Assembly: GCF_003388735.1 (NCBI RefSeq)
Contig: NZ_QUBQ01000002.1
Span: forward strand, 558,001 to 622,000
Direction: 5' to 3'
DNA length: 64,000 nt
Source of the DNA: Paenibacillus paeoniae
Lineage (GTDB): Bacteria > Bacillota > Bacilli > Paenibacillales > Paenibacillaceae
The notes beneath the pieces were generated by a model. It ran no database searches. It was not told the DNA's origin and was given only the letters and a program-made list of their open reading frames with translations. Of the stretch, positions 53,076 to 62,032 are shown one piece after another (the stretch's first letter is position 1; each line of letters starts with the position of its first letter). Made by a program: the position numbers and the translations under genes.

Positions 53076-54835
53076 ACCGTCACCTCCTCCAATCCTGCCG
53101 CCAGCATACGACTGAATCTTGAGGTCGGATCGCTTGCCAATTCGGCACGGCCGCCGGATTCCACCATACGCCCTTGCTCCAATATCACAATGCGGTCCGC
53201 CCGCTGAATCGTGGCGAGACGATGTGCAATAATGACACAAGTTCGCTCGCGCAGCAGCTTGTCAATCGCCTTCTCCAGTCGATGCTCAGTAATGGGATCA
53301 AGACGTGATGAGGCTTCATCCAAAATGACAAGACCAGGGTTGTTCAGGAACACTCTCGCAAAGGCCAACAACTGTGCCTCCCCGGCAGACAAGCTGCCGC
53401 CTCCCGAGTCAAGCCGCGTATCAAGCCCCTCTGGCAACGCCTCATACCAAGAGCTCAAGCCCAAATCACTCAATACCTCTACAATCTTCTCATCGTGAAT
53501 CTCTTCATTATAAAAGGTCAGATTGTCTCTGACGCTGCCTTGAATAATCTCGATATTTTGGGTGACGATGGCTACCTTGTCTCTGACTTCCGACAAGCGG
53601 CAATCCCGAATATCAACTCCGCTAAGCTTAACGCTGCCCTGTTGCGGATCGTAGAACCGAAGCAGCAGTCGGCCGATCGTCGTCTTGCCGCTGCCCGTTC
53701 GTCCGAGCAAGCCCAATACTTCGCCTGGCTTCAACTGAATATCCAAGTTCGAGAGCGTTGGCTGTTCGTCGTAACCGAAGGTGAGGTTGTCGATGTGTAC
53801 GGCAAGCGGCCCGTCCGGGAGCGATTCGCCTCGACCGTCCAGCACCTTGGGCTGGAGCGCGAACAACTCCTTAATCCGCTGCAAGCTTGCGTCCGCCTTC
53901 TGAAGATCCTCAATTTGTGTCCTGATTTTCTCGATTGGCTTCGCCAGCAGCTCCGTATAGAAGAAAATCAAATAAACGGTTCCAAGTGTTATGCTTCCCG
54001 ACTTCCATAGTACGGCGCTAATCGCAAAAGCCATGGCATTGCCGAGCGCAAAGATGATAATCGTCGTAATCCACATCGAAGCGAAACCCAGGAACGCTTT
54101 CCTACGAAGCGGAAGCATGCGGCGAAGCAGCGAATAGAACCGACGCATGACGAACCCGGACGCGCCATTGGCACGAGTATCCTCTGTACCTTCCAGGTGC
54201 TCGCCAATAAACCCGTAGAACTCTGCATTCACACCTCGCCATTGCTGCCAGACGGGAGCCGCAAACTTCCGAATCCATTGGATAATGAATATCGCGAATA
54301 CGACGAACAGCAGCATCCCGGCTCCAATCCATATATTTTCGCGGAACAGCAGCACAATAATCCCGATCATCAGTATCAGGTTGCCGGCAAGATGAATAAT
54401 AAAGCTGGAAAAAAAATTCGCCAGCGCATTTACGTCCCCGTCTACCCGTTCTATAAGAGACCCGGAAGTATTCGACTTGTGGAAGGACATATCAAGCCGG
54501 AGGCAATGCTCCGCCAAGTCACCTCTGAGCTTATTCGTGGTGCGCCATGCCAGATTCTCGCTTACATATGTAGCGATAACGTTGATGACTTGCCCTACTA
54601 AAGAAAAACCAATAAAGATAAGTGCCGCGTACATAAGCAGCTCCAGCGGCTTATCCGACTGAGCCGTATCGATAAAGAATCGAATAATTTGGGGATTGAC
54701 CAGTTGCAACCCTATGGAGATGAACAATAATAGGGCGAGTCCAATCAAAGTTGATCTCTGGGGCAGCAAATAGCGACTTAACATACTATAATAATGATTG
54801 ACGGCTTCCGTCCCTGCCTTCTTCTTCATGACCAT
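53072..54835 (-). CDS. Heterodimeric ABC exporter subunit, degenerate signature
   Basis: 587-residue half-transporter. Six helices in residues 1-320; Walker A GRTGSGKTT near 378, Walker B VILDEASSRLD with catalytic Glu, switch His IIAHRLATI. The signature reads LSAGEAQL instead of LSGGQ(Q/R)QR near residue 480. Paired with the partner, one composite ATP site is complete (its Walker A/B/Glu with the partner LSGGQ) and the other is defective on both sides. A first ATG at 54835 and another two codons in are both served by GAGAGGAAAGGA. First gene of the pair. Confidence 0.92.
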   Translation of the reverse strand: MVMKKKAGTEAVNHYYSMLSRYLLPQRSTLIGLALLLFISIGLQLVNPQIIRFFIDTAQSDKPLELLMYAALIFIGFSLVGQVINVIATYVSENLAWRTTNKLRGDLAEHCLRLDMSFHKSNTSGSLIERVDGDVNALANFFSSFIIHLAGNLILMIGIIVLLFRENIWIGAGMLLFVVFAIFIIQWIRKFAAPVWQQWRGVNAEFYGFIGEHLEGTEDTRANGASGFVMRRFYSLLRRMLPLRRKAFLGFASMWITTIIIFALGNAMAFAISAVLWKSGSITLGTVYLIFFYTELLAKPIEKIRTQIEDLQKADASLQRIKELFALQPKVLDGRGESLPDGPLAVHIDNLTFGYDEQPTLSNLDIQLKPGEVLGLLGRTGSGKTTIGRLLLRFYDPQQGSVKLSGVDIRDCRLSEVRDKVAIVTQNIEIIQGSVRDNLTFYNEEIHDEKIVEVLSDLGLSSWYEALPEGLDTRLDSGGGSLSAGEAQLLAFARVFLNNPGLVILDEASSRLDPITEHRLEKAIDKLLRERTCVIIAHRLATIQRADRIVILEQGRMVESGGRAELASDPTSRFSRMLAAGLEEVTV

Positions 54836-54953
54836 TCCTTTCCTCTCTTGCCTGACAATAATTTGTTGTATGCAATAGACATGTTTGATATGATTTTTAC
54901 AGATTAGGCGTCAATGACGATACTCGCCTGGTTAGACAAAAGGAGGAACCGAT

Positions 54954-55346
54954 TTGAGTCACTATCCGAATAACGATCAACAGCAGCAACACTATCAATC
55001 GGGCGGCTACTCGCAGCAACAGCAGAACTATCAGCAGCCCCCGCATTTTCAACCTTATTATCAGCAGCCCAAAACGAATGGCAAATCAATTGCGGCCTTG
55101 ATTCTTGGCATCTGCTCGATCATTGTTCCTTATATTGGCTTTCTATCCGGCATCGTAGGCATCATCCTCAGCACTCTCTCGCTGAAAGAGATTAAAAATT
55201 CTGGCAATCAGGAGCAAGGCCGCGGACTTGCTATCGCCGGAATGGTCTGCAGCATCATCGGCACCATTCTTTGGGGCATTGTCCTGCTGATCATATTACT
55301 GGCAATCGCCTTTTTCGCTTCAGAAAGCAGCAGCTATTATTACTAA
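54954..55346 (+). CDS. DUF4190 small membrane protein
   Basis: 130 residues: a Gln/Tyr/Pro-rich N-terminal tail (1-42, probably cytosolic and disordered), then two membrane helices (about 46-70 and 92-120) separated by LKEIKNSGNQEQGRGLAIAG, the DUF4190 signature, and a Ser/Tyr tail. Start is TTG with AGGAGG 7 bases upstream. Function of the domain is unknown; such proteins are common in Bacillota. It precedes exoA by 30 bases and may be cotranscribed with it. Confidence 0.88.
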   Translation: MSHYPNNDQQQQHYQSGGYSQQQQNYQQPPHFQPYYQQPKTNGKSIAALILGICSIIVPYIGFLSGIVGIILSTLSLKEIKNSGNQEQGRGLAIAGMVCSIIGTILWGIVLLIILLAIAFFASESSSYYY

Positions 55347-55376
55347 ATGGCATTATTCAAGAAGGAGCCTTACCCG

Positions 55377-56132
55377 ATGACCACATTTATATCATGGAAC
55401 GTGAACGGTCTTCGAGCCTGCGTAAATAAAGGATTTATGGATTATTTCGCATCGAGCGATGCCGACTTCTTCTGTCTGCAGGAGACAAAGCTCCAGCTTG
55501 GACAGATTGAGCTTCCGCTTGGAGATCAGTACCGCCAATATTGGAACTATGCCGAGAAGAAAGGTTATTCCGGCACAGCGATTTTCACCAAAAAAGAGCC
55601 GCTATCGGTCTGGTACGGCCTGGAAGAAAACGATGAGTTCGAAGGCAGGGTCATTACACTCGAATTCGAAGACTATTACCTGCTTAATGTATATACGCCT
55701 AATGCGCGGCGTGACCTCTCTCGACTCGACTATCGACTCGAATGGGAGAATCGCTTCCTTGGTTACATCAAGGAACTCGATAGCCGCAAGCCCGTTATCC
55801 TATGCGGTGACCTTAATGTCGCCCATCAGGAAATCGATCTGAAAAACGCCAAGTCCAATCATGGCAATTCCGGCTTCACCGCAGAGGAACGCTCCTGCAT
55901 GACGCGCCTGCTGGAATCTGGCTTTGTCGATTCGTTCCGCTATCTCCATCCTGATCAGACGGACGCCTATTCCTGGTGGTCGTACATGCCTAAGGTACGG
56001 GAGCGAAATGTCGGTTGGCGTATCGACTACTTCCTTGTCTCGGAGCGGCTGGCCTCGAAAATAGCTGACGCCCGCATTGATGCTTCTGTAATGGGCAGCG
56101 ATCATTGCCCCATTGGTCTGGTTCTCGAATAA
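55377..56132 (+). CDS. exoA: Exodeoxyribonuclease III / AP endonuclease (ExoA)
   Basis: 251-residue Xth-family DNA repair enzyme cleaving the backbone 5' of abasic sites in base excision repair. Catalytic set: Asn in FISWNVNGLRA, Glu in CLQETKLQ, YTPNARRDLSRLDYR, Asp/Asn in LCGDLNVAH, GWRIDYFLVS and terminal GSDHCPIGL. Full length. ATG 55377 is 9 bases after AAGGAG. Ends at a strong terminator; forms a likely two-gene unit with the DUF4190 gene. Confidence 0.96.
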   Translation: MTTFISWNVNGLRACVNKGFMDYFASSDADFFCLQETKLQLGQIELPLGDQYRQYWNYAEKKGYSGTAIFTKKEPLSVWYGLEENDEFEGRVITLEFEDYYLLNVYTPNARRDLSRLDYRLEWENRFLGYIKELDSRKPVILCGDLNVAHQEIDLKNAKSNHGNSGFTAEERSCMTRLLESGFVDSFRYLHPDQTDAYSWWSYMPKVRERNVGWRIDYFLVSERLASKIADARIDASVMGSDHCPIGLVLE

Positions 56133-56134
56133 AG

Positions 56135-56193
56135 AGGTCCTTCTTCATGAATGCAGACTGGTCGTACCCGTCTGGATGAAGAGGGACCTTTTT
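56135..56193 (+). terminator. exoA terminator
   Basis: GGTCC..TTCTTCAT pairs with ATGAAGA..GGGACC, inner GCAGAC/GTCTGG; ends TTTTT. Confidence 0.9.
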
Positions 56194-56210
56194 GTCATGC
56201 CTATTGAAGG

Positions 56211-56894
56211 TTAGCTGGATGAAGTAGGGATAAATCGTTGTATCCAATTGCCAAAGGCTCCGGGGTTACGACTCTGGATAAGAATAGTCCCTTCACCGCG
56301 GAATCGGCAAACCAGCATCTCTCCGCTCTTCCAACTGGATACCCAACCCTTCGAGGACTTCTCGATACTGTAAGCCATCGTACTCGGCCAGGCAACAAGA
56401 TGTCCGTTATCAATGACTATCTCTTCACCCGGACCCAGCTTCACCTCATGAATCGCGCCGAAGGAAGACAGAAACACTGTTCCGCGCCCCCTCACCTCCA
56501 CTACAAAAAAACCTTCGCCCGAGAACAAGCCTCGGCTCAAGTTTTGCATCTTGGTGCTGACTTCTATTCCGTCTGTCCCTGCCAGAAATCCGTCCTTCTG
56601 CACTAGCAATGTGTAGGAGCCGTCCAGTTGCACAGCCTCAATATCGCCAAGTGTCTTGGGAGCCAGCGTCAGCTCGCCTCCGCCCCGCATAGCGTTCACT
56701 TCCTGGAAGAAGAAGCTCTCACCGCTAAGCATTCTGCCCAGCCCTCGCATGATGCCGCCATCCGTCGTTCCTTTCAGCTCAAGCGATGTGGACATGGATA
56801 CCATGGCCCCGGATTCCGCCTTCACACGTTCGCCTTGCTCAAGCTTCAGACGAAGCATGGCAAAGGCTCCTTTGTTCAGCACCTCGTACTGCAA
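56211..56894 (-). CDS. AIM24/TIGR00266 family protein
   Basis: 227-residue beta-rich protein of the AIM24 (DUF124) family: QYEVLNKGAFAMLRLKLEQGERVKAESGAM, GGGIMRGLGRMLSGESFF-like segment (DGGIMRGLGRMLSGESFFFQ), GGELTLAPKTLGDIEAVQLDG and FGNWIQRFIPTSSS. The biochemical role in bacteria is unknown. Start: TTG at 56894, 8 bases after AGGAGG; an in-frame TTG six codons upstream lies before that site. Convergent with exoA and divergent from the adenylyltransferase; an inverted repeat ATACACG-AACA-CGTGTAT at 56972-56989 lies in the shared upstream region. Confidence 0.87.
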   Translation of the reverse strand: MQYEVLNKGAFAMLRLKLEQGERVKAESGAMVSMSTSLELKGTTDGGIMRGLGRMLSGESFFFQEVNAMRGGGELTLAPKTLGDIEAVQLDGSYTLLVQKDGFLAGTDGIEVSTKMQNLSRGLFSGEGFFVVEVRGRGTVFLSSFGAIHEVKLGPGEEIVIDNGHLVAWPSTMAYSIEKSSKGWVSSWKSGEMLVCRFRGEGTILIQSRNPGAFGNWIQRFIPTSSS

Positions 56895-57153
56895 GCGATC
56901 TCCCTCCTTCAATAGTATCTATAGATCAATGTTTGTTGTGTTCATCCTGATGCAGATTCAGTATAAACGATATACACGAACACGTGTATTTATTTTCATT
57001 GTATGTCTAGACTGTCATCCAGACAAGGTAGAGATTGACTATAGCGTTTGTTTTACCTTGCGTGGTTAGAACCACTTGCCTTAAAGTTCAAATTATCATT
57101 TGTCATTCGGTCGCTCGGCTGCAGTCACCGTAAGAAAAAGGAGAAAACTAATC

Positions 57154-57990
57154 ATGCAAGGTTCCCACTGGGAGAACAGTCCACCGGACATTAGGCGTCA
57201 AGCCCTTATCATCAACAACTATATAAAAGATTACTTGGGAGATGCGCTGGTTGGCCTGTATGTGCACGGCTCGCTATGTCTCGGCGCTTATTATTCCGGA
57301 CGCAGCGATCTCGATATGCTTGCCGTCATCAATCGCCCGCTAACGCTTGATGAAAAAGAACGGCTTATGATCGCTTTTCTTAGCTTCCACCGTACGCCGG
57401 CACCGATCGAAATCAGCTTTGTGGTGCATCATGATCTGAAGCTATGGAGACATCCTGCTCCCTATCAATTTCATTTCAGCGACTTTTGGAGAAAACGGTA
57501 TGCTGATATGGCCTACTGGGGAAATCGTGAATTCTGGCAATATGATGGAGAACGCACCGATCCCGATCTGGCTTGCCATGTTACGCTTACCCGGCAGCTT
57601 GGCGTCGCCTTGTACGGTCCTCCACTTGCCGTCATATCCTCAGCTGTGCCACATTCCGACTTCTGGGATTCGCTTCGCAGCGATGCCGAAGATCAGATGA
57701 CTTCATATATATCCCAGGATGAGGAAGATCGGACTGTGCATACGACGGATGCGTTGGGCGTCCTGACACTAGTACGTATCTGCTCTTATCGCGAGGAAAG
57801 TTTGATCTATTCCAAGCTGGAAGCTGCGGAATGGGCGGTCTCCCGTCTTCCGCTAAAGCTTCGTCCCATTGTTAGCGGAGCAATGGAGATTTATAAAGGA
57901 ACAATCGACTCCTATCCATGTCCGATCTCGGATTGGAATGAGCTGCGGGCAGTGCTTCTGACCTCTTGTCCGCTTTCACATACCGATTAA
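57154..57990 (+). CDS. Aminoglycoside adenylyltransferase-like nucleotidyltransferase
   Basis: 278 residues. The nucleotidyltransferase motif HGSLCLGAYYSGRSDLDMLAV (Gly39-Ser40, metal-binding Asp52 and Asp54) is followed by a helical C-terminal domain (DUF4111-like) with TTDALGVLTLVRICSYREE. This is the architecture of AadA/ANT(9) streptomycin/spectinomycin adenylyltransferases. Chromosomal Paenibacillaceae homologues may have low activity or other substrates, so resistance should not be assumed. AAGGAG is 10 bases upstream. Stands alone. Confidence 0.85.
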   Translation: MQGSHWENSPPDIRRQALIINNYIKDYLGDALVGLYVHGSLCLGAYYSGRSDLDMLAVINRPLTLDEKERLMIAFLSFHRTPAPIEISFVVHHDLKLWRHPAPYQFHFSDFWRKRYADMAYWGNREFWQYDGERTDPDLACHVTLTRQLGVALYGPPLAVISSAVPHSDFWDSLRSDAEDQMTSYISQDEEDRTVHTTDALGVLTLVRICSYREESLIYSKLEAAEWAVSRLPLKLRPIVSGAMEIYKGTIDSYPCPISDWNELRAVLLTSCPLSHTD

Positions 57991-58152
57991 TGCTGCCCTA
58001 TATATGTATATTAGCCTAATTACAATGCAAAATCCTGCTTCAACTACCCATAACCTCCGCCTAAAGATGTAGGTTCATTCATTCCGAAGGGGCTATTAAG
58101 TTCTTCCCATTTATGACATTATTGGTTATAGAACACTTTCGGAGGTGCGAAT

Positions 58153-59943
58153 TTGAATACTTCATCGAAGCAGAGATCCCTATCTATCATTATTCATATG
58201 CTAAGACGCGCAAAGAAGCATTGGCTCTCCTATGCCAGCGTCAGCTTGATCGCAATTTTCGCATCGCTCCTCCCGGTCGGCTGGGCTGAAGCTATGAGGC
58301 AGCTCTTCGATGCGGCTTATGCACTGGACGGAAACGCGTTATCGACGGCGGCGCTTTGGTTCGGAGCCATATTCGCAGCCGAGCTCATCATCTCGTTCGC
58401 AAAAGCGTTCCTGATGCAGCGCCTATCCAATCGAACAACGCTCAATCTGCAACGCGATATTTTAAATGGATTGTTTCTCATGCGTCTGGCCAAATATAAT
58501 AGCTGGCATACCGGCGATAAGCTACAGCGAATGAATCAGTCAGCGGAAAGCGCCCAGACCGGCATGAATGAGAAACTGCCGGAGCTTCTGCAAAACGTAT
58601 TGTCCATCGTTTTCTTGTTTGCTTACCTGACCGTGCTTTCCTGGCAGCTCATGGCGGGCGCAATCGTCATTGCTCTGCTTATCCCTCTGCTCAGCAACCT
58701 GCTTGGCAAGCCTATTCGTCTGAACCAGGAGCGAACGAACACGGAGCAGGCTGTGACGGATGCCGCTTTGCTTGATCAGTTGCAAGGCGCGGAGGTTACC
58801 CGCAGCTTCAACAAGCGGTCAGATTTTAATAGGAAGTGGGTACAGCAGGTAGAGAAAACGAGACGGCGCTGGCTTCGAACCGAGATGTACCGTGCTGTGA
58901 CGAACTCCTCCATTGTGGTCGGATTCCTCCTCGGACAAACCTATATTTTCGGCATGGGAGCCTGGATGGTCGTTCAAGGCACGCTGGGCATCGGTGCGAT
59001 CGCAGCCTTCATTCTCTCCTATGAACGAATCATTTTCCCGCTTGCCCACATAGCCAACACGTGGGCGGCCGTCCAGGATGCAATCGCCCATGCGGGTCGC
59101 GTGCTTGAATTGGCAGAACAGCCCGCAGACTCAGACTCCAGGGCACAAGGATCCGACATCGTCCAAAAAATAGCGGCTTGGCAAGAAGAAGCGGACATCC
59201 GGCTTGAAGAATGTACGTTTCGTTATGGCGACAAGCCTGTACTTCAGAACTTCTCTGCGACCTTCCGCTTCGGACATAAGACGGCGATCGTAGGCCCCAG
59301 CGGAAGCGGTAAGAGCACGCTGTTAAAACTGCTGCTCGGACTGTATCCGCCAGATGGTGGCATAATCCGGTATGGCTCGACTCCGCTTCATGAAGGCAAC
59401 TGGAAGGACTGGCGGGAGTTGGCGGCTTACTTGCCGCAGGACTCTGTCATCCTCGACGCCTCCGTCGCAGACAATATCCGCATCGGCAAGCTCGATGCCA
59501 GTGATGAAGAGATTAGACAAGCGGCCATGCTGGCCAATGCGCATACATTTATCGAGGAATTGCCAGGCGGATATGAGCATCGTCTAGGTGAGGGCGGAGG
59601 ACGGCTCTCCGGCGGGCAAAAACAACGGCTTGCCTTGGCGCGGGCTTACATACGCAATCCCCGCGTATTACTGCTTGACGAACCCACAAGCGCCCTCGAT
59701 GCCGCCAATGAAGCGGCCATGCAAGAAGCGCTGCGAACCATTGCGAGAGGCCGCACTGTTATTGTGGTAGCCCATCGTCTCTCTACCATACGGGATGCAG
59801 ATTGTATTCTCTACGTGGAAGACGGCCAGTGCGTGGAATCCGGCACACATCAGGAGTTAATGCATCAGCAAGGCCGTTATGCCGCCCTCGTTCAAGCAGG
59901 CGAATGGCAGGACACCGATACGGAAGGGAGGATTGCCCAATGA
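58153..59943 (+). CDS. ABC exporter subunit (first of pair)
   Basis: 596-residue half-transporter: six membrane helices (1-320) and an ATPase domain with Walker A GPSGSGKST near 381, LSGGQKQR near 485, Walker B VLLLDEPTSALD with Glu, and switch His VVAHRLSTI. All catalytic parts are intact. Starts with TTG, 6-7 bases after GGAGGTG. The next ABC gene overlaps its stop by 4 bases (ATGA), so the two form a coupled heterodimer. Substrate unknown (lipid, peptide or drug). Confidence 0.92.
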   Translation: MNTSSKQRSLSIIIHMLRRAKKHWLSYASVSLIAIFASLLPVGWAEAMRQLFDAAYALDGNALSTAALWFGAIFAAELIISFAKAFLMQRLSNRTTLNLQRDILNGLFLMRLAKYNSWHTGDKLQRMNQSAESAQTGMNEKLPELLQNVLSIVFLFAYLTVLSWQLMAGAIVIALLIPLLSNLLGKPIRLNQERTNTEQAVTDAALLDQLQGAEVTRSFNKRSDFNRKWVQQVEKTRRRWLRTEMYRAVTNSSIVVGFLLGQTYIFGMGAWMVVQGTLGIGAIAAFILSYERIIFPLAHIANTWAAVQDAIAHAGRVLELAEQPADSDSRAQGSDIVQKIAAWQEEADIRLEECTFRYGDKPVLQNFSATFRFGHKTAIVGPSGSGKSTLLKLLLGLYPPDGGIIRYGSTPLHEGNWKDWRELAAYLPQDSVILDASVADNIRIGKLDASDEEIRQAAMLANAHTFIEELPGGYEHRLGEGGGRLSGGQKQRLALARAYIRNPRVLLLDEPTSALDAANEAAMQEALRTIARGRTVIVVAHRLSTIRDADCILYVEDGQCVESGTHQELMHQQGRYAALVQAGEWQDTDTEGRIAQ

Positions 59944-61796
59944 AACAAGCACCGCGAATTAGCGCCACCCCGCGTATTCGGGAACTTATTCCGCTCCTTT
60001 GGAGCCGGCTCGGCAACAGCCGGATGTTATTCATACTGGCGATCCTGCTCTGTCTGACCGATATGGTCATACACTTGATTATTCCGATGATGATGGAATT
60101 TTACTTTGATTTTTTGGAGACGGGCGAACTGGTCAAGGTCAAATACTTGCTTATCGGCTTTAACGTCGCCCTGCTTGCACTAACTGTATTGGGACTGATC
60201 GGACATTATTTGAAGCAAAACCAAATCAGCATCCTGCACCGCAATGTTGCGCTCGAATTGGCTGATCATGCGCAGCGGCTGCCGCTTGAGAAAGCGCAGG
60301 CCTCGCATTCGGCCGACCTGCAGCAGCGTATTTATTGGGATTCGAACAAAGTCACCTCCCTGCTTGCCACAATCTTCAACAGCATGGGCACTCAAATTCT
60401 AATGCTTTTCTTTGCCTGCATCTATATGTTCACGCTGCAATGGCAGGTTGCGCTCGGCGTCCTGCTGCTGATGCCGCTTTGTCTGCTAGGCAGCCATCTC
60501 CTGCGCAACCGTCTCATGAACATCGGCAAGCGTGTGGCCGATCAGGAAAGCGTGATGAAGCAGTGTCAGCAGGACGCCCTTCAGAGCATGGATATGCTGC
60601 GAGCCTTTGATGTCCAGGACTGGATGAGCGAGCGCTTCGTCCGGGAGCGCAAAAAGCTTAACAAGCTGTATATGCGCAGAATGTGGTGGCAACTGCTTGT
60701 CCAGACCCTGTCGGACACATCCGCTTTGCTAATTGCATGGGGAACGATCCTTGTCGTCGCCTGGCTAGCCGTAGAGGGCAAAATTCATATCGGAGCACTA
60801 ATGGCTTTCTTCATTCTTATTTGGAGAGTGTACGGTCCGCTGCTTTCACTCGGAAAACTATGGGGAGAAATTCAGGAATCAAAAGGAGCCGCCATCCGGA
60901 TCGCCAGCATATGGAATGCAGAGAAAGAACCGGAGCGCGAGCTCGATAAGGAGAGCGTAATGCCAGCAGCCGGCGCAGTCCAGGAAGCCAGCCTGACTTG
61001 GCACAACGTAAGCTTCGGCTACGATGAGCATGCCGGAATACAGGAAGCTGAGAAGCAAGCGGCAGAGGAAGATAATACGCCAAGCCCTCCTTTGCTTGAC
61101 CAGTTCAGACTTTCGCTCAAACCTGCATCGTTTATGGCTATAGTAGGATCAAGCGGCTCAGGAAAGTCGACAGTTGCCAAGCTTGGGGCAGGGCTGCTCT
61201 TCCCTGCTTCCGGCACCGTAGAGGTATGTGGAGCGGCGACGATGGAGAGCGCCGAGCAGGCTCGACAATATGTGTCCTATGTGCCGCAGCGCCCTTATCT
61301 ATATGCCGGGTCGATCCGGGATAACCTCTTGCTGGCGAAGCCGGAAGCAAGCGAGGCAGAGTTGATCGAAGCGGCGACGATTGCTGAAGCCCATACCTTC
61401 ATTCATGAGCTGCCAGACGGCTATCATACCGTCATGAGCGAGCATGGCAATTCATTAAGCGGGGGCCAGAAGCAGCGGCTCGCTATTGCCAGAGCTGTAC
61501 TAGCAGACCGACCTGTCTGGATCTTCGATGAGGCGACCTCCGCGCTGGATCTGGAGACGGAGCGCAAGGTCATGGAAGCCATACTCAAGCGGGCCAAAGA
61601 ACGCGGAAGTGCCGTGCTCGTCATCGCTCACAGACTGACGACAGTTCAAGAAGCCGATACGATTGTCGCGATGGAGAATGGCTCCATCGTCGAGACCGGA
61701 ACGCATGCCGAACTGCTGCACCGGGAAGATGGACTCTATCGCAGCCTTTGGAGGCAAATGGATGGCAGCCGTGAAACGGCCTTGCACTCCGCATAA
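59940..61796 (+). CDS. ABC exporter subunit (second of pair)
   Basis: 618-residue half-transporter: six helices within 1-330, Walker A GSSGSGKST near 402, LSGGQKQR near 506, Walker B WIFDEATSALD with Glu, His in VIAHRLTTV. A charged insert of about 25 residues (HAGIQEAEKQAAEEDNTPS) breaks the A-loop region before the Walker A, making it longer than its partner. ATG 59940 follows GGAGG at 8 bases; the frame upstream to 59802 lies in the partner gene. Both composite ATP sites of this pair look intact, unlike the pair at 51-55 kb. Confidence 0.92.
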   Translation: MKQAPRISATPRIRELIPLLWSRLGNSRMLFILAILLCLTDMVIHLIIPMMMEFYFDFLETGELVKVKYLLIGFNVALLALTVLGLIGHYLKQNQISILHRNVALELADHAQRLPLEKAQASHSADLQQRIYWDSNKVTSLLATIFNSMGTQILMLFFACIYMFTLQWQVALGVLLLMPLCLLGSHLLRNRLMNIGKRVADQESVMKQCQQDALQSMDMLRAFDVQDWMSERFVRERKKLNKLYMRRMWWQLLVQTLSDTSALLIAWGTILVVAWLAVEGKIHIGALMAFFILIWRVYGPLLSLGKLWGEIQESKGAAIRIASIWNAEKEPERELDKESVMPAAGAVQEASLTWHNVSFGYDEHAGIQEAEKQAAEEDNTPSPPLLDQFRLSLKPASFMAIVGSSGSGKSTVAKLGAGLLFPASGTVEVCGAATMESAEQARQYVSYVPQRPYLYAGSIRDNLLLAKPEASEAELIEAATIAEAHTFIHELPDGYHTVMSEHGNSLSGGQKQRLAIARAVLADRPVWIFDEATSALDLETERKVMEAILKRAKERGSAVLVIAHRLTTVQEADTIVAMENGSIVETGTHAELLHREDGLYRSLWRQMDGSRETALHSA

Positions 61797-61823
61797 CGTC
61801 CGACAACCGGGACTGTATACTTC

Positions 61824-61932
61824 CGGGTCGCTTCGACCCAGGAGATTGCCGCCAAGCTGCATATCTCCGCTTATACGGTTCCGGATTAACCTTAATAGCT
61901 CGCTTACAAGAGGGGGCAATACCGACACATGT
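61824..61932 (+). pseudogene. Remnant of a LuxR-type helix-turn-helix gene
   Basis: In one frame the DNA reads RVASTQEIAAKLHISAYTV, a clear LuxR/GerE HTH (STxEIAxxLxISxxTV), then stops. After in-frame stop codons at about 61887-61898 the same frame resumes with LAYKRGQYRHMSLP, which fits the end of such a domain (xLAYKxG). The conserved middle (RDHLxxIxxKLxVxNR) is missing or deleted. No start or receiver remains. Confidence 0.55.
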
Positions 61933-61989
61933 CCCTCCCCATCGAATGTTCGTCCTGCTCCTTGCATGATTTGGAGACTTGCCGCACAG

Positions 61990-62029
61990 AAAAAAATAGC
62001 CCTGAGCCATCGATCGGCCCAAGGCTATT
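61990..62029 (-). terminator. Terminator of the FAD oxidoreductase gene
   Basis: 12-bp stem AATAGCCTTGGG with CTCAGGGCTATT (two wobbles), then seven T on the minus strand. Confidence 0.92.
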
Positions 62030-62032
62030 CGT

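Noticed and set aside
58153..61796. Antibiotic-biosynthesis or bacteriocin cluster around the ABC pairs
   Set aside because: No precursor peptide, modification enzyme or immunity gene is visible nearby; the ABC genes alone do not support it.
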